A stretch of DNA of 64,000 bases, from assembly GCA_051251595.1 (NCBI GenBank), contig JBPOFA010000010.1:1-64000 (forward strand), in the 5' to 3' direction. Each line of letters starts with the position of its first letter. The stretch's first letter is position 1. Made by a program: the position numbers and the translations under genes. This document shows positions 34,589-43,484 of the stretch, piece after piece. The stretch comes from NORP110 sp051251595 (GTDB lineage: Bacteria > Pseudomonadota > Alphaproteobacteria > Rhodobacterales > Rhodobacteraceae). The notes beneath the pieces are model-generated. The model saw nothing but the letters and a program-made list of their open reading frames with translations, searched no databases and had not been told where the DNA came from.

Positions 34589-34882
34589 ATGAGCCTGCTT
34601 GAAGAACCAATGCACCCCGGCGAAGTCCTGAAAGAACTCTACCTTGATCCTCTGGACATGGGGGCGATTGCGTTTGCGCGTCGGCTTGGCGTTCCTCGCA
34701 CGCGGATCGAGCGGCTTGTGAAAGGTGTGACAAGCATGACGCCGGACACGGCTCTGCGCCTTGCACGTGCGTTCAGCACGAGCCCTACTTACTGGATGAA
34801 CATGCAGACCAACTATGACATGTCCGTTGCCTCTAAAGAGGTGGATCTGTCGTCGATCGAGCCGGTTTTTGCGAACCAGTGA
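34589..34882 (+). CDS. higA: HigA-family antitoxin (XRE)
   Basis: 97 residues from ATG at 34589, preceded by GAAAGGAA; the frame opens at 34574, overlapping the toxin stop. MHPGEVLKELYLDPLDM is the standard HigA start, followed by the XRE helix-turn-helix (AFARRLGVPRTRIERLVKG) and TPDTALRLARAFSTSPTYWMNMQ. It neutralises HigB and represses the operon. Confidence 0.92.
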   Translation: MSLLEEPMHPGEVLKELYLDPLDMGAIAFARRLGVPRTRIERLVKGVTSMTPDTALRLARAFSTSPTYWMNMQTNYDMSVASKEVDLSSIEPVFANQ

Positions 34883-34890
34883 GATCAAAC

Positions 34891-34982
34891 GCGACGCCGG
34901 GGAGGTCACAGGAAGATTGGGAATGGTGCCCCGCAGGCGCCGCCAATACTCATTTATTCCTTACAAATGGCCGATAACGCAG
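34891..34982 (+). repeat. Dispersed intergenic repeat, copy B
   Basis: Counterpart of 24023-24125, lying between higA and the IS21 element. Best conserved are GCCGGGGAGGTCACAGGAAG and AAATGGCCGATAACGCAG. Confidence 0.65.
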
Positions 34983-35070
34983 CTCATCCGGAATTCTAAT
35001 AAATTCGTGAACTACTTTCTTGCGGCGTTGACACGTCTGGATGGCGCCCTTTTGGCAAGGTGAATTTATG

Positions 35071-37316
35071 TGTAATCGGCGGAGCAATACTCGGCCACGG
35101 TAGCGGCGTCATTGTGTTGTCGCGGGCGGCTTAAAAGTCGGCCACTTTGGCCCTTTCGTTTGATGGGAGGGTTTGGGGATTTTCACTGTGGAATTGTATT
35201 TGAAGGTGCGGCAGGCCCATTTTCAGGATGGGTTGAGCGGACGGCAGATTGCTCGGGACTTTGGAATTAGCCGAGACAGCGTTTCGAAGATGTTAACGTA
35301 TTCTGAGCCGCCTGGATATCGGCGGACGGCTGCGATCAAGCGCCCAAAGTTGGATGCGTTTACGGATCAGATTGAACATTGGCTGTCCGAAGACCAGGGG
35401 CGGCCTCGTAAACAACGCCACACAGCCAAGCGCATTTTTGAACGGCTCCGCGATGAATGCGGGTTCGACGGCGGTTACACCATCGTCAAAGATTACGTGC
35501 GCAGCAAGAAACGTGGATCACGTGAGATGTTTGTGCCTTTGAGCCATCCGCCGGGACATGCACAGGCGGATTTTGGTGAAGCACTTGTCGTCATTGGTGG
35601 CGTGGAGCAAAAGGCCTATTTCTTCGCGTTGGATCTGCCGCATAGCGATGCGTGTTATGTCCGAGCGTATCCCGCTGCAAACACCGAGTCTTGGTTGGAC
35701 GGTCACGTTCATGCATTTGCCTTTTTCGGCGCAGTACCGCAGTCAGTTTTGTATGATAATGATCGATGTTTGGTTGCCAAGATCATGCCGGACGGCACAC
35801 GCAATCGGACTCAACGGTTCAGCGCGATGCTGTCCCACTATGTAATCCGAGATCGATACGGCCGTCCAGGTAAGGGCAACGACAAAGGCAAAGTTGAAGG
35901 ATTGGTCGGTTATTCACGCCGTAACTTCATGGTGCCAATGCCACGCTTCGCGAGTTGGGCGGCGCTCAACGATTATCTCGAAGAGCAGTGTTGCAAACGA
36001 CAAGTTGACGTTCTGCGCGGACATAAGATCAGCATTGGAGAACGGATGCTGGCTGATCTTAGCGCGATGCAGTCCTTACCTGCCGCGCCTTTTGAAGCCT
36101 GCGATCTGCGCAGCGGACAAGTTACATCCACATCTGTGGTGCGATATCGTGGCAATGATTACTCGGTGCCGACAGCCTTTGGTCATCGCGAGGTCTGGAT
36201 CAAAGGCTTTGTGGATCGAGTAATCATTGGTTGCGCCGCTGAGGTGATCGCAGAGCATGTCCGGTCTTATGAGAGAGACGACATTACCTTCAATCCTGTG
36301 CATTACCTCAGGCTGATTGAACGCAAGATCATGGCTTTCGATCAGGCCGCGCCGTTGCAAGATTGGGATTTACCTGATGCGTTCGCAACGCTGCAACGGC
36401 TGTTAGAAGCGCGGCAGGGCAAGACTGGAAAGCGCGAGTATGTGCAAGTTCTGCGCCTACTGGAACGCTTTGAACAGAATGTGCTGCACGACGCAGTAAG
36501 GGACGCCCTGCAAATGGGAGCGATTAGCTTTGATGCCGTCAAACATCTGGTATTATGTCGGGTGGAACGGCGCGCGCCCAGGCTGGATCTGGATCTTTAT
36601 CCGTTCCTGCCCAGAACCAACATCGCCACAACTTCTGCTGCAACTTACATGAGCCTGCTGGGCGGAGGTGCCACATGACAAATGCACCCGAACTGCTGCT
36701 TGCCCATCACCTCAAAACGCTCAGATTACCGACCTTCCTGCGCGAACATGACAAGCAGGCCCGCATCTGTGCCGCCGAAGGCGTGGACCATGTCCGCTAT
36801 TTGGCGCGACTGACCGAGCTGGAACTGATCGACCGCGAACGTCGTATGGTCGAACGCAGGATCAAGTCTGCGAAGTTCCCAGCCGTCAAAAGCCTTGATA
36901 GCTTTGACTTCAAGGCAATCCCGTCCCTGAACAAAATGATGGTGCTCGAACTGGCGCGGTGTGACTGGATCGAACGGCGTGAAAATGTCATCGCACTTGG
37001 CCCATCAGGCACCGGCAAAACCCATGTCGCACTTGGTCTTGGATTAATGGCCTGCCAAAAGGGCATGCCGGTCAGCTTCGTCACTGCGGCCTCTCTCGTA
37101 CATGAGCTGATGGAGGCCAGAGATGAGAAGCGTCTGCTGAGATTGCAGCGGCAATTGGCAAAGGTCAAACTGCTCATCATTGATGAACTGGGCTTCGTCC
37201 CGCTCAGTAAAACTGGCGCTGAACTGCTGTTCGAGCTGATCTCGCAGCGCTACGAACGCGGCTCCACACTCATCACAAGCAACTTGCCATTCGAAGAATG
37301 GACGGAAACTTTTGGA
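35071..37316 (+). mobile_element. IS21-family element, truncated at the right end
   Basis: The left tip is placed at TGTAATCGGCGG (35071), followed by internal repeats of the CGGCCAC type (35102 and 35142) that act as transposase-binding sites in IS21 elements. istA is complete; istB loses its last 20-25 codons at about 37316, where sequence of a SulP transporter begins. No right inverted repeat is present, so the element is probably immobile on its own. Confidence 0.8.
35173..36678 (+). CDS. istA: IS21 transposase IstA
   Basis: 501 residues. N-terminal helix-turn-helix (HFQDGLSGRQIARDFGISRDS), DDE integrase core (PLSHPPGHAQADFGEALVVI with the first Asp; PQSVLYDNDR with the second; NDKGKVEGLVGYSRRNFMVP with the Glu) and the Mu-type C-terminal domain (YRGNDYSVPTAFGHREVWIKG). 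Start is TTG at 35173 or GTG at 35188. All catalytic residues are present. Its TGA overlaps the istB ATG. Confidence 0.93.
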   Translation: MGIFTVELYLKVRQAHFQDGLSGRQIARDFGISRDSVSKMLTYSEPPGYRRTAAIKRPKLDAFTDQIEHWLSEDQGRPRKQRHTAKRIFERLRDECGFDGGYTIVKDYVRSKKRGSREMFVPLSHPPGHAQADFGEALVVIGGVEQKAYFFALDLPHSDACYVRAYPAANTESWLDGHVHAFAFFGAVPQSVLYDNDRCLVAKIMPDGTRNRTQRFSAMLSHYVIRDRYGRPGKGNDKGKVEGLVGYSRRNFMVPMPRFASWAALNDYLEEQCCKRQVDVLRGHKISIGERMLADLSAMQSLPAAPFEACDLRSGQVTSTSVVRYRGNDYSVPTAFGHREVWIKGFVDRVIIGCAAEVIAEHVRSYERDDITFNPVHYLRLIERKIMAFDQAAPLQDWDLPDAFATLQRLLEARQGKTGKREYVQVLRLLERFEQNVLHDAVRDALQMGAISFDAVKHLVLCRVERRAPRLDLDLYPFLPRTNIATTSAATYMSLLGGGAT

Positions 37317-37340
37317 TCGACAGGCCAAACAAGTCCTTGA
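36675..37340 (+). pseudogene. istB: IS21 helper ATPase IstB, 3' truncated
   Basis: About 214 codons of IstB are intact: Walker A LGPSGTGKTHVALGLG, Walker B LLIIDELGFVPL, and sensor region TLITSNLPFEEWTETFG. The normal ending (roughly SERLTGALLDRLTHHVHIL) is missing; after TFGS the frame runs into SulP-gene DNA and stops at 37340. Loss of the C-terminal arginine region probably inactivates it. Confidence 0.88.
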
Positions 37341-37758
37341 TCTGGCTTGTCCCAATGATGATCCCAATACCGATGGTGAAGCCGTTAATCACGGGCTCAG
37401 GCACATACGCTACCAGATTGCCTGCCCGCAGATAACCGGCGACCAACATGATGATCCCGGCCATGAACGTCGCAAGGACCAGTCCGTCATAGCCGTGTTC
37501 GGCAATGATGCCAAATACCACGACGATAAACGCGCCCGTTGGCCCGCCGATCTGCACCCGACTGCCACCAAGAAACGAGATCAGGAAACCGGCTACGATT
37601 GCTGTCACCAGCCCCTTTTCTGGCCCCGCGCCCGAAGCAATGGCGATGGCAAGGCTCAGGGGCAGTGCTACCATTGCAACGGTCATACCCGCGATCACGT
37701 CGCCGGAGAACTGTTGGCGATCATAGGACGCGAGTGTCGTAAGAATTTTTGGCCTCAT
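37313..37758 (-). pseudogene. SulP-family anion transporter, 3' truncated by the IS21 junction
   Basis: About 140 codons of a SulP/SLC26-type permease remain: YDRQQFSGDVIAGMTVAMVALPLSLAIAIASG, then GPTGAFIVVVFGIIAEHG, ending at GTSQIKDLFGLSI. Members are normally 480-600 residues with a STAS domain. The rest is replaced by IS21 sequence read backwards. ATG at 37758 is the likely start; TTG at 37806 is also open. Confidence 0.85.
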
Positions 37759-38069
37759 GGCGTGAGCTACTGCTTTCTCAATTGATAATTCAACTGCCAA
37801 AGACAAAAAAGAAGACGCTCATTCAAGGTCGGTTTTGTCCGCACCGCCGTCCTTCACTCGCCGAAAATGCTGCGTCGTCGACTGACAGCAGCAATGCGAA
37901 AGCTGCAGCGCGGCATTTCGATCAGCAACTAATGGCGGCTATGGGCCGTTTCGCACGATATTGGTTTCCTGGCCAATGGCTGCGCCAACCGCTTTACGCC
38001 TTTTCGTGATCAATAGCCGGTCACGGCCGAGCGCCCCTGATAGCTCTGATCCTGCTCCTCTTCCTCCTG
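37759..38069. other. Gene-free 311-bp stretch between the SulP remnant and the phage cassette
   Basis: No gene recognised on either strand. The direction change and the lack of downstream phage genes suggest that a prophage was cut off here. Confidence 0.4.
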
Positions 38070-39356
38070 CTACGGCCAAACCGGATATGCGAATGTCAGG
38101 GCGAATGCATCGGCGATGTCGGGCGACGGGATGCCACGCTTTCTCAAGCTGTCCTTTCTCTCGAGCATCAGCGCGTTCTTGGCATCATAGCCGTACATTG
38201 GCCCCGTGAGTTCCTCTGCAAGTCGGTCGTCACTGGGAAGGGCACCTCGCGCGATCCAGTCCCGGGCCGAAAGCCACATTTCGGTGCGCTTGTTGGCCGC
38301 GTTCTCTTCGGTTCGCCCACTGTCGGATCGCATGCCAAAGTTAACTCCCTGTACGATGTGGAAGCCCAGCTGGTGCAGCCGATCGACAACGCCGCCGCCG
38401 ACCCCGCCATCATCAACAAAGACGGCATCGGGGTGCCAGCGGTGGATCCACTCTGCGATCCGCGCCGCCAGCCGCATCGTGTCCCATCCGGCGTGACGCT
38501 CATAGGGGATCGGGTGGCCATGGCGCCCCTGCCGGAAGTAAAGCACTGACTTGTCATTGCCGAACCGCGCGACATCAACGCCGATGACCTTCTCGGCGTA
38601 TGGCTCAACCCTGGCTTCGCGCGCCACAGCCGCGGTTATGAGATCGTAGGAGATCAACTGTTTGTCACTTTCAGCCTCAAAACTACACCCGAACTCCTGG
38701 CGGATCTTGCCGTCAGACATGCCGGCCTGGCGTTCGGCATCGATCTGCGCCGGCGTAATCAGCCCTGTATCCTCCACTGTCAGACGCTCACAATACCAGC
38801 TGTCGGACTCCAGCGCCTGCATGTAGGTGGCGTGGGCGTGGTTGCGGCCGCGCGGCGTATATATGAACAGCGCCCAGCCACCGTTCTCGACCAGGATCGG
38901 CCGGATGTAGTCCCAGGCCTCCGGGTTGGCCAGCGACCATTCAGAGAACACCACGCCCACCGGGTTCGACCCGACCAGGCTGTCGAAGTTATCCGACCCC
39001 GCCATTTGCCACACCGAGCCGTTCAACGTCTCGATTAACATGTCCTGTGAACTGGTACGTCGCCGTAGCACCGGCGGAATAACCTGGTCGATGATCCGCC
39101 GCCCCTGCGCATCGATCCCGTTCCAGACCGCGCGGCGGGCTTGGGCCTGTTCAGGGAAAAGGTGCCAATAGGTGCCGACGCGCTTGAACATGTCCCGGGC
39201 GGTGAGATTTAGCGCGACGCTGTCCTTGCCGGCGCGCCGATGCCAGACCGCGCAGCCCCGCGTGTATCGCCGGCCGTGGCCAAACTGATCGTAGAGCATT
39301 TGCTGATGCGGCCGCGGCCGCCAGTCATTCGGAATGGTCAAATTTATCGATGACAT
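38070..39356 (-). CDS. Phage terminase large subunit
   Basis: The 428-residue packaging motor has an N-terminal ATPase (GCAVWHRRAGKDSVALNL as Walker A-like; PVGVVFSEWSL as Walker B) and a C-terminal RNase-H-like nuclease (KVIGVDVARFGNDKSVLYF with the first Asp; PDAVFVDDGGVGGGVVDRL with the next; PSPDIADAFALTFA with the last). All catalytic acids are visible. Its start overlaps the DUF5681 gene by 32 bases. No portal, capsid or tail gene follows, so this is a cut-down prophage or a satellite-like cassette. Confidence 0.9.
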   Translation of the reverse strand: MSSINLTIPNDWRPRPHQQMLYDQFGHGRRYTRGCAVWHRRAGKDSVALNLTARDMFKRVGTYWHLFPEQAQARRAVWNGIDAQGRRIIDQVIPPVLRRRTSSQDMLIETLNGSVWQMAGSDNFDSLVGSNPVGVVFSEWSLANPEAWDYIRPILVENGGWALFIYTPRGRNHAHATYMQALESDSWYCERLTVEDTGLITPAQIDAERQAGMSDGKIRQEFGCSFEAESDKQLISYDLITAAVAREARVEPYAEKVIGVDVARFGNDKSVLYFRQGRHGHPIPYERHAGWDTMRLAARIAEWIHRWHPDAVFVDDGGVGGGVVDRLHQLGFHIVQGVNFGMRSDSGRTEENAANKRTEMWLSARDWIARGALPSDDRLAEELTGPMYGYDAKNALMLERKDSLRKRGIPSPDIADAFALTFAYPVWP

Positions 39357-39675
39357 TGACGGTAATCCCTCCTTCCTGCTGTGGGGCTTCGCCCTGCTCC
39401 TCCATCAGACGAAGGATCTGTGCGGCGGCCCGTATGTCGCCCTTGATCGCCTTTGTGATCAGCGACAAGATCAGCGCCTCGCTCTTGCTCACTCGTGATG
39501 TGCGCCCGGCTTCGCTGATGGTGATCTGCTGTGCCAACGCCTCGTTTACCAGTGTCCGAACCCCGCGTGCCCCTTTGGGCCGCCCTCGCGGATTGCCGGA
39601 CCGGCCAGACTTGAATTGGGTTGAGACCGGCGGCTTGCCGTATCCGACCTCGTAGTCCTGTTCGTCGTCCATCAT
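39325..39675 (-). CDS. DUF5681-containing protein, probable terminase small subunit role
   Basis: 116 residues opening with the DUF5681 signature: VGYGKPPVSTQFKSGRSGNP, then RGRPKGARGVRTLVNEAL, followed by helices (SKSEALILSLITKAIKGD). Genes of this family precede terminase large subunits in many alphaproteobacterial prophages, which suggests DNA recognition at packaging. It overlaps both neighbours (ParB/methyltransferase stop and terminase start). Confidence 0.85.
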   Translation of the reverse strand: MMDDEQDYEVGYGKPPVSTQFKSGRSGNPRGRPKGARGVRTLVNEALAQQITISEAGRTSRVSKSEALILSLITKAIKGDIRAAAQILRLMEEQGEAPQQEGGITVNVIDKFDHSE

Positions 39676-41027
39676 GCCGCCTCCCCGTCGCTGGCGGCGC
39701 GTGCCGCAGTTCCGGCACTTACATCAGACCGGCCAAATTGGGTTTCCCGCTCTGTGAAGGTCTCGCCGGAGGCCAGTAGGAGCGCGTCGTCTTTTGCAAG
39801 CGCTTGCCAGCGGCGAATGGTACGGTCGCAATAGATCGGATCGATCTCGACCAGGCGAGCGTGTCGTCCGGTCCTGTGCGCCGCAATCAGAGTCGATCCC
39901 GATCCGCCAAAGACATCGAGTACAATACCACCACGATGCGAACAGTCCCGCAAAGCATCGGCAATCATCGCCACCGGTTTGACAGTCGGATGCAGGGCAA
40001 GCTCCTCAAGCCGTGCAGCGCCACCTGAGTTGGCACCACGATATTCCCAGACATTGGTGCGGTAGCGCCCGCCCTGCCCCAGTCCGAACGTGTTGATATG
40101 CGGTGCCGTCCCGCTCTTGAACGCGAAGATCAGCTCGTGGCGCGACCGATAGAAGCTGCCCATGCCACCATTGTCTTTCGCCCAGACGATCAGGTTCTTC
40201 AGCTCAGTATAAGCCGTTTCGCCCGCCGCCAGTATCTCGCCCAAATGACGCCAATCCATGCAGATAAAGTGAATCGACCCGTTCATTGACCAGGTCGCAA
40301 GTTGGTGAAAGGCATCTGTAAGGAAGCTCGTGAACTGATCGCGCGTCATCTCGCCCGAGGCCATGGCAAATTCCCGGTGATGGATTGCACCAGTGCCGCA
40401 GACATGCCCGTTGATCGGGACGTTATACGGCGGGTCACAGAACACCATTTGTGCGACTTCGTCCTGCATGAGCGTTTCCAGCACCGCTGGTTGCCGGGCA
40501 TCGCCGCAGATCAGCCGGTGTTCCCCCAATTGCCAAAGATCTCCGGGCCGGGTAATGGGATGCTCGTCGAGATGCGGCAACTCTTCGTCTTCCGGCGCAT
40601 TGGCTTGCGAGGGTGCTGCGCCCTCGATGATCAGGTCAATCTCGCCGGCATCAAAACCGATCACACCAATGTCAAAGTCGAGATCCGCCGTCACCAATGC
40701 GTCAAGTTCGATGGCCAGAATCTCGCTGTCCCAACCCGCGTTTTCCGCCAGCTTGTTGTCGGCCAGCACATAAGCCCGCTTTTGCGCCCGCGACATGTGA
40801 TCCAGACGCAGGCAGGGCACCTCTGCCATACCCAACAACTTAGCTGCCTCGACCCGGCCATGGCCGGCAAGGATACAGCGATCTTCGTCAATCAGCACCG
40901 GATTGGTAAACCCGAACGTCCTGATACTTTCCGCGATCTGTCGGATTTGTTTTGGCGAATGGGTTCGGGCATTCTGTGCCCATGGCGAAAGAGCGTCGAT
41001 GCGCTCATGGATGATAGAGTCGACCAT
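39672..41027 (-). CDS. ParB-like nuclease domain fused to site-specific DNA methyltransferase
   Basis: 451 residues. Residues 1-115 are a ParB/Sulfiredoxin-like domain (NARTHSPKQIRQIAESIRTFGFTNPVLID, ILAGHGRVEAAKLLG). The rest is a beta-class N6/N4 methyltransferase with catalytic DPPYNV after CGDARQP, and the S-adenosylmethionine-binding VLDVFGGSGSTLIAAHRTGR late in the protein. Such fusions travel with phage packaging genes, where they modify phage or host DNA. No matching restriction enzyme is seen. Confidence 0.92.
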   Translation of the reverse strand: MVDSIIHERIDALSPWAQNARTHSPKQIRQIAESIRTFGFTNPVLIDEDRCILAGHGRVEAAKLLGMAEVPCLRLDHMSRAQKRAYVLADNKLAENAGWDSEILAIELDALVTADLDFDIGVIGFDAGEIDLIIEGAAPSQANAPEDEELPHLDEHPITRPGDLWQLGEHRLICGDARQPAVLETLMQDEVAQMVFCDPPYNVPINGHVCGTGAIHHREFAMASGEMTRDQFTSFLTDAFHQLATWSMNGSIHFICMDWRHLGEILAAGETAYTELKNLIVWAKDNGGMGSFYRSRHELIFAFKSGTAPHINTFGLGQGGRYRTNVWEYRGANSGGAARLEELALHPTVKPVAMIADALRDCSHRGGIVLDVFGGSGSTLIAAHRTGRHARLVEIDPIYCDRTIRRWQALAKDDALLLASGETFTERETQFGRSDVSAGTAARAASDGEAA

Positions 41028-41916
41028 TTGAGGCCTCCTAAATGAAGGGCTCGCCAGTCAAGTCATGGTCAATTGATAGATTACCGATGACGATCACTGC
41101 CGCAGCCCAATTGACTGTGGGGGGTGCGCCGTTGTGCTGGCGCGTTTCATATGATCTTCATCTTCATCGTTTCGGGCTACATGCCCCGGGTGCCCTATTG
41201 GGCCTGTCCGGTTGCGGCGCCCGTAGGCTGCCGCAAATACTCGTCACATTCATTTTTCTTCTATATGAGAACATAACATGAACATTCGCGTATGTCAATG
41301 CTTCTTTCGCATCAGAACTTGGGGGGCCACGACATGCTGAATCCGACTGGCCGGAACACCAGGCAAAAACAGCGTACCGCTTATCCCTGTTTTCCCTCAG
41401 AACAGGGAAATGCAATTCCCTGTTCGGCCAAAAATTTTCCCTGTTCCGATCCGTAGGGAATTGGACGGCCAACACATTGATTTATAACTCTATTCCTGAT
41501 CTGAATCCGCTCAAAATCGACCCAAACGGGCGATATTCCCTGTAAATTCCCTGTTTACAGGGAATTAAGCGCTGAGACTGGTTAGCTCAGGACTACGACC
41601 ACTGCCATTTCCCCCTTGCTATGATGTGACCGGAAAAGCGGGCCAATCCCCCTTCTAAATCCACGCTGACGCCACCCAAATCTGATCGGGATATGGGCCC
41701 CACCGCTGCGCACGGTGCCTTGTGTAAAAAGCTGCGTCCGCTGCGCGCTGTGCGATCCCCCCCGAATCAAAGATGAACGCCTGAAAACAAGGGGAGTCCG
41801 CCGTCAGCAAAGCGTCTGCACCTTGTCGGCAAAGCGTATGGCAGTTTGTCGGCTTTTGGCGGCTTTAACGGAGCGCGCGACGGGGCAAGGCAAAATTGAC
41901 CCTTGATCGCGTCAGG
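41028..41916. other. Gene-free 889-bp stretch with iteron-like words
   Basis: Open frames here are short and lack protein character. Bases 41385-41564 contain repeated TTCCCTGT words (see separate entry). The rest (41565-41916) appears non-coding. Confidence 0.5.
41402..41564. repeat. TTCCCTGT iteron-like cluster with inverted copies
   Basis: TTCCCTGT occurs directly at 41416-41423, 41437-41444, 41536-41543 and 41547-41554, and inverted as ACAGGGAA at 41402-41409 and 41557-41564; degenerate copies flank it at 41385 and 41455. TTCCCTGTTTACAGGGAA (41547-41564) is a palindrome with an 8-base arm. This looks like a multi-site protein-binding region, for example for replication, integration or control of the adjacent phage cassette. 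Confidence 0.75.
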
Positions 41917-42516
41917 TTAGTCGGACGCCGCCGGGATCAGATTTTCCAGCGGGCGCCAGTGGGCAATGTTTTGGGGCTGGGCCGGGTCATATTCCAGATA
42001 GCAGCCTCCCCCGCCCGTGCCCTGATCAAAGGCCCGGCTGATCGGTTTTTGCGCCAGGTGGCAATATAGCAGCGTGCCCACGGCCCCATGGCCCACAAAA
42101 AGGATATTCGCGCCTTTGTGCTGGGCCAGCACGGTCTGGACCTCTGCCACGGTTCTGTTTTGGGCGGCGCGGGCGGTTTCCCAACCGCGATAGCTGGTAT
42201 CGGGCTGGGCAAAGAACTGATCCGCGGCGGCCTCAAAAACATCACCGGGCAAATACCCGGTCGCGCTGCGGTCGTTTTCATGCATCTTTTCACGCAAGTC
42301 CAAAGGGCAGCCAAGCGCGCGGGCCAGGGGCCTGGCCGTTTCCAGGGCCTTGGTTTCGCCGCTGCTGACGATCCGCGCGGTTCCCGCCAGCGCGCCAGAA
42401 GCCGCAAGAGCCGTGACACGGGCCTTGCCGATCTCGCTCAGCGACCAATTGGGCACGTCCTTGGACGGATCCACAACGACCTGTGGGTGTGAAAGATAGC
42501 GTATGATTTGAGCCAT
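41917..42516 (-). CDS. Histidine phosphatase family protein
   Basis: 199 residues from ATG at 42516; the upstream extension to 42627 overlaps the channel promoter region and is not protein-like. The fold is that of the phosphoglycerate-mutase-like phosphatases: IIRYLSHPQV with the phosphoacceptor His (the usual RHG is SHP in this subgroup), SSGETKALETARPLA with the Arg-equivalent region, and ILFVGHGAVGTLLYCHL with the second His. Substrate unknown. It diverges from the channel gene with 114 bp between starts. Confidence 0.82.
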   Translation of the reverse strand: MAQIIRYLSHPQVVVDPSKDVPNWSLSEIGKARVTALAASGALAGTARIVSSGETKALETARPLARALGCPLDLREKMHENDRSATGYLPGDVFEAAADQFFAQPDTSYRGWETARAAQNRTVAEVQTVLAQHKGANILFVGHGAVGTLLYCHLAQKPISRAFDQGTGGGGCYLEYDPAQPQNIAHWRPLENLIPAASD

Positions 42517-42630
42517 TTGGTCAGTCCCAAACAGAATAAGCGGCAGAAAAGAGCCGAAGCGGCGAATGGTGCTTGCCTTACAGCATGTGCCCGACCATAT
42601 GGCAATAAACCAGTCTAACAGGGGCACTTT

Positions 42631-43407
42631 ATGTCGACGCGCGCGCGAATTTCAGCTTTTCTAGATCGTCCAAGCACCCGCAACACGATTTTGGCCGTGA
42701 TCCTGATCAACGCTGTCGTGCTGGGGATGGAAACCTCTGAAAACCTGATGGCTGTGGCCGGGCCCCTGATTGTGGCGATTGACACGATCTGTCTGGCCAT
42801 TTTCGTGCTGGAACTGGCGCTGAAGCTATACGCACGGGGTGGTTCGTTTTTTAAGGACGGCTGGAACATTTTCGATTTTGTGATCGTCGGGATCGCGCTT
42901 GTGCCCTTTGCGCAAGGCCTGTCCGTGCTGCGGGCGCTGCGGATTTTGCGACTGCTGCGGGTCATTTCCATTGCCCCTGCCCTGCGTCGGGTGGTGGAAG
43001 GCTTTGTCAACGCCCTGCCCGGCATGGGATCGGTGTTCTTGCTGATGGGGTTGATCTTTTACATCGCGTCGGTGATGGCGACCAAGCTGTTTGGCGAGGC
43101 GTTCCCGCAATGGTTCGGCTCTTTGGGTGAATCGGCTTATTCGCTGTTTCAGATCATGACGCTGGAAAGCTGGTCCATGGGGATCGTGCGCCCGATCCTG
43201 GAAACCTACCCCTATGCCTGGGCGTTTTTCGTGCCCTTCATTCTGGTCACGACCTTTGCGGTTGTGAACCTTGTGGTGGGTTTGATCGTGAATTCCATGC
43301 AAGAGGCCCATGCCGAAGAAAGCGAGGCCGCGACCAGCGATTACCGGACCGAGGTGTTGGACCGGCTGATCGCGATCGAGAAAGAGCTGCAATCGCGCCG
43401 CGACTAG
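42631..43407 (+). CDS. BacNav-type voltage-gated sodium channel
   Basis: The 258-residue protein is one six-helix channel unit. The S4 sensor LRALRILRLLRVISI carries Arg at 101, 104, 107 and 110; the pore has FQIMTLESWSM (173-183), and TLESWSM is the selectivity-filter sequence of the well-studied prokaryotic sodium channels; the S6 helix is FVPFILVTTFAVVNLVVGLIV; a C-terminal coiled coil (SDYRTEVLDRLIAIEKELQ) would hold the tetramer. It conducts Na+ across the inner membrane on depolarisation and is common in marine bacteria. Confidence 0.93.
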   Translation: MSTRARISAFLDRPSTRNTILAVILINAVVLGMETSENLMAVAGPLIVAIDTICLAIFVLELALKLYARGGSFFKDGWNIFDFVIVGIALVPFAQGLSVLRALRILRLLRVISIAPALRRVVEGFVNALPGMGSVFLLMGLIFYIASVMATKLFGEAFPQWFGSLGESAYSLFQIMTLESWSMGIVRPILETYPYAWAFFVPFILVTTFAVVNLVVGLIVNSMQEAHAEESEAATSDYRTEVLDRLIAIEKELQSRRD

Positions 43408-43484
43408 GCTGCGCGCATTCTTGACGCCCCGGCACACCGCGCTAACGCGTCCATTCACTTACTGAGTCGACAAGTCGCTCAATT

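Noticed and set aside
41402..41564. TTCCCTGT cluster as a CRISPR array
   Set aside because: Units are 8 bases with mixed orientation and irregular spacing; no cas genes.
41582..41770. 62-codon frame in the gap before the histidine phosphatase
   Set aside because: No ribosome binding site, domain or typical codon use.
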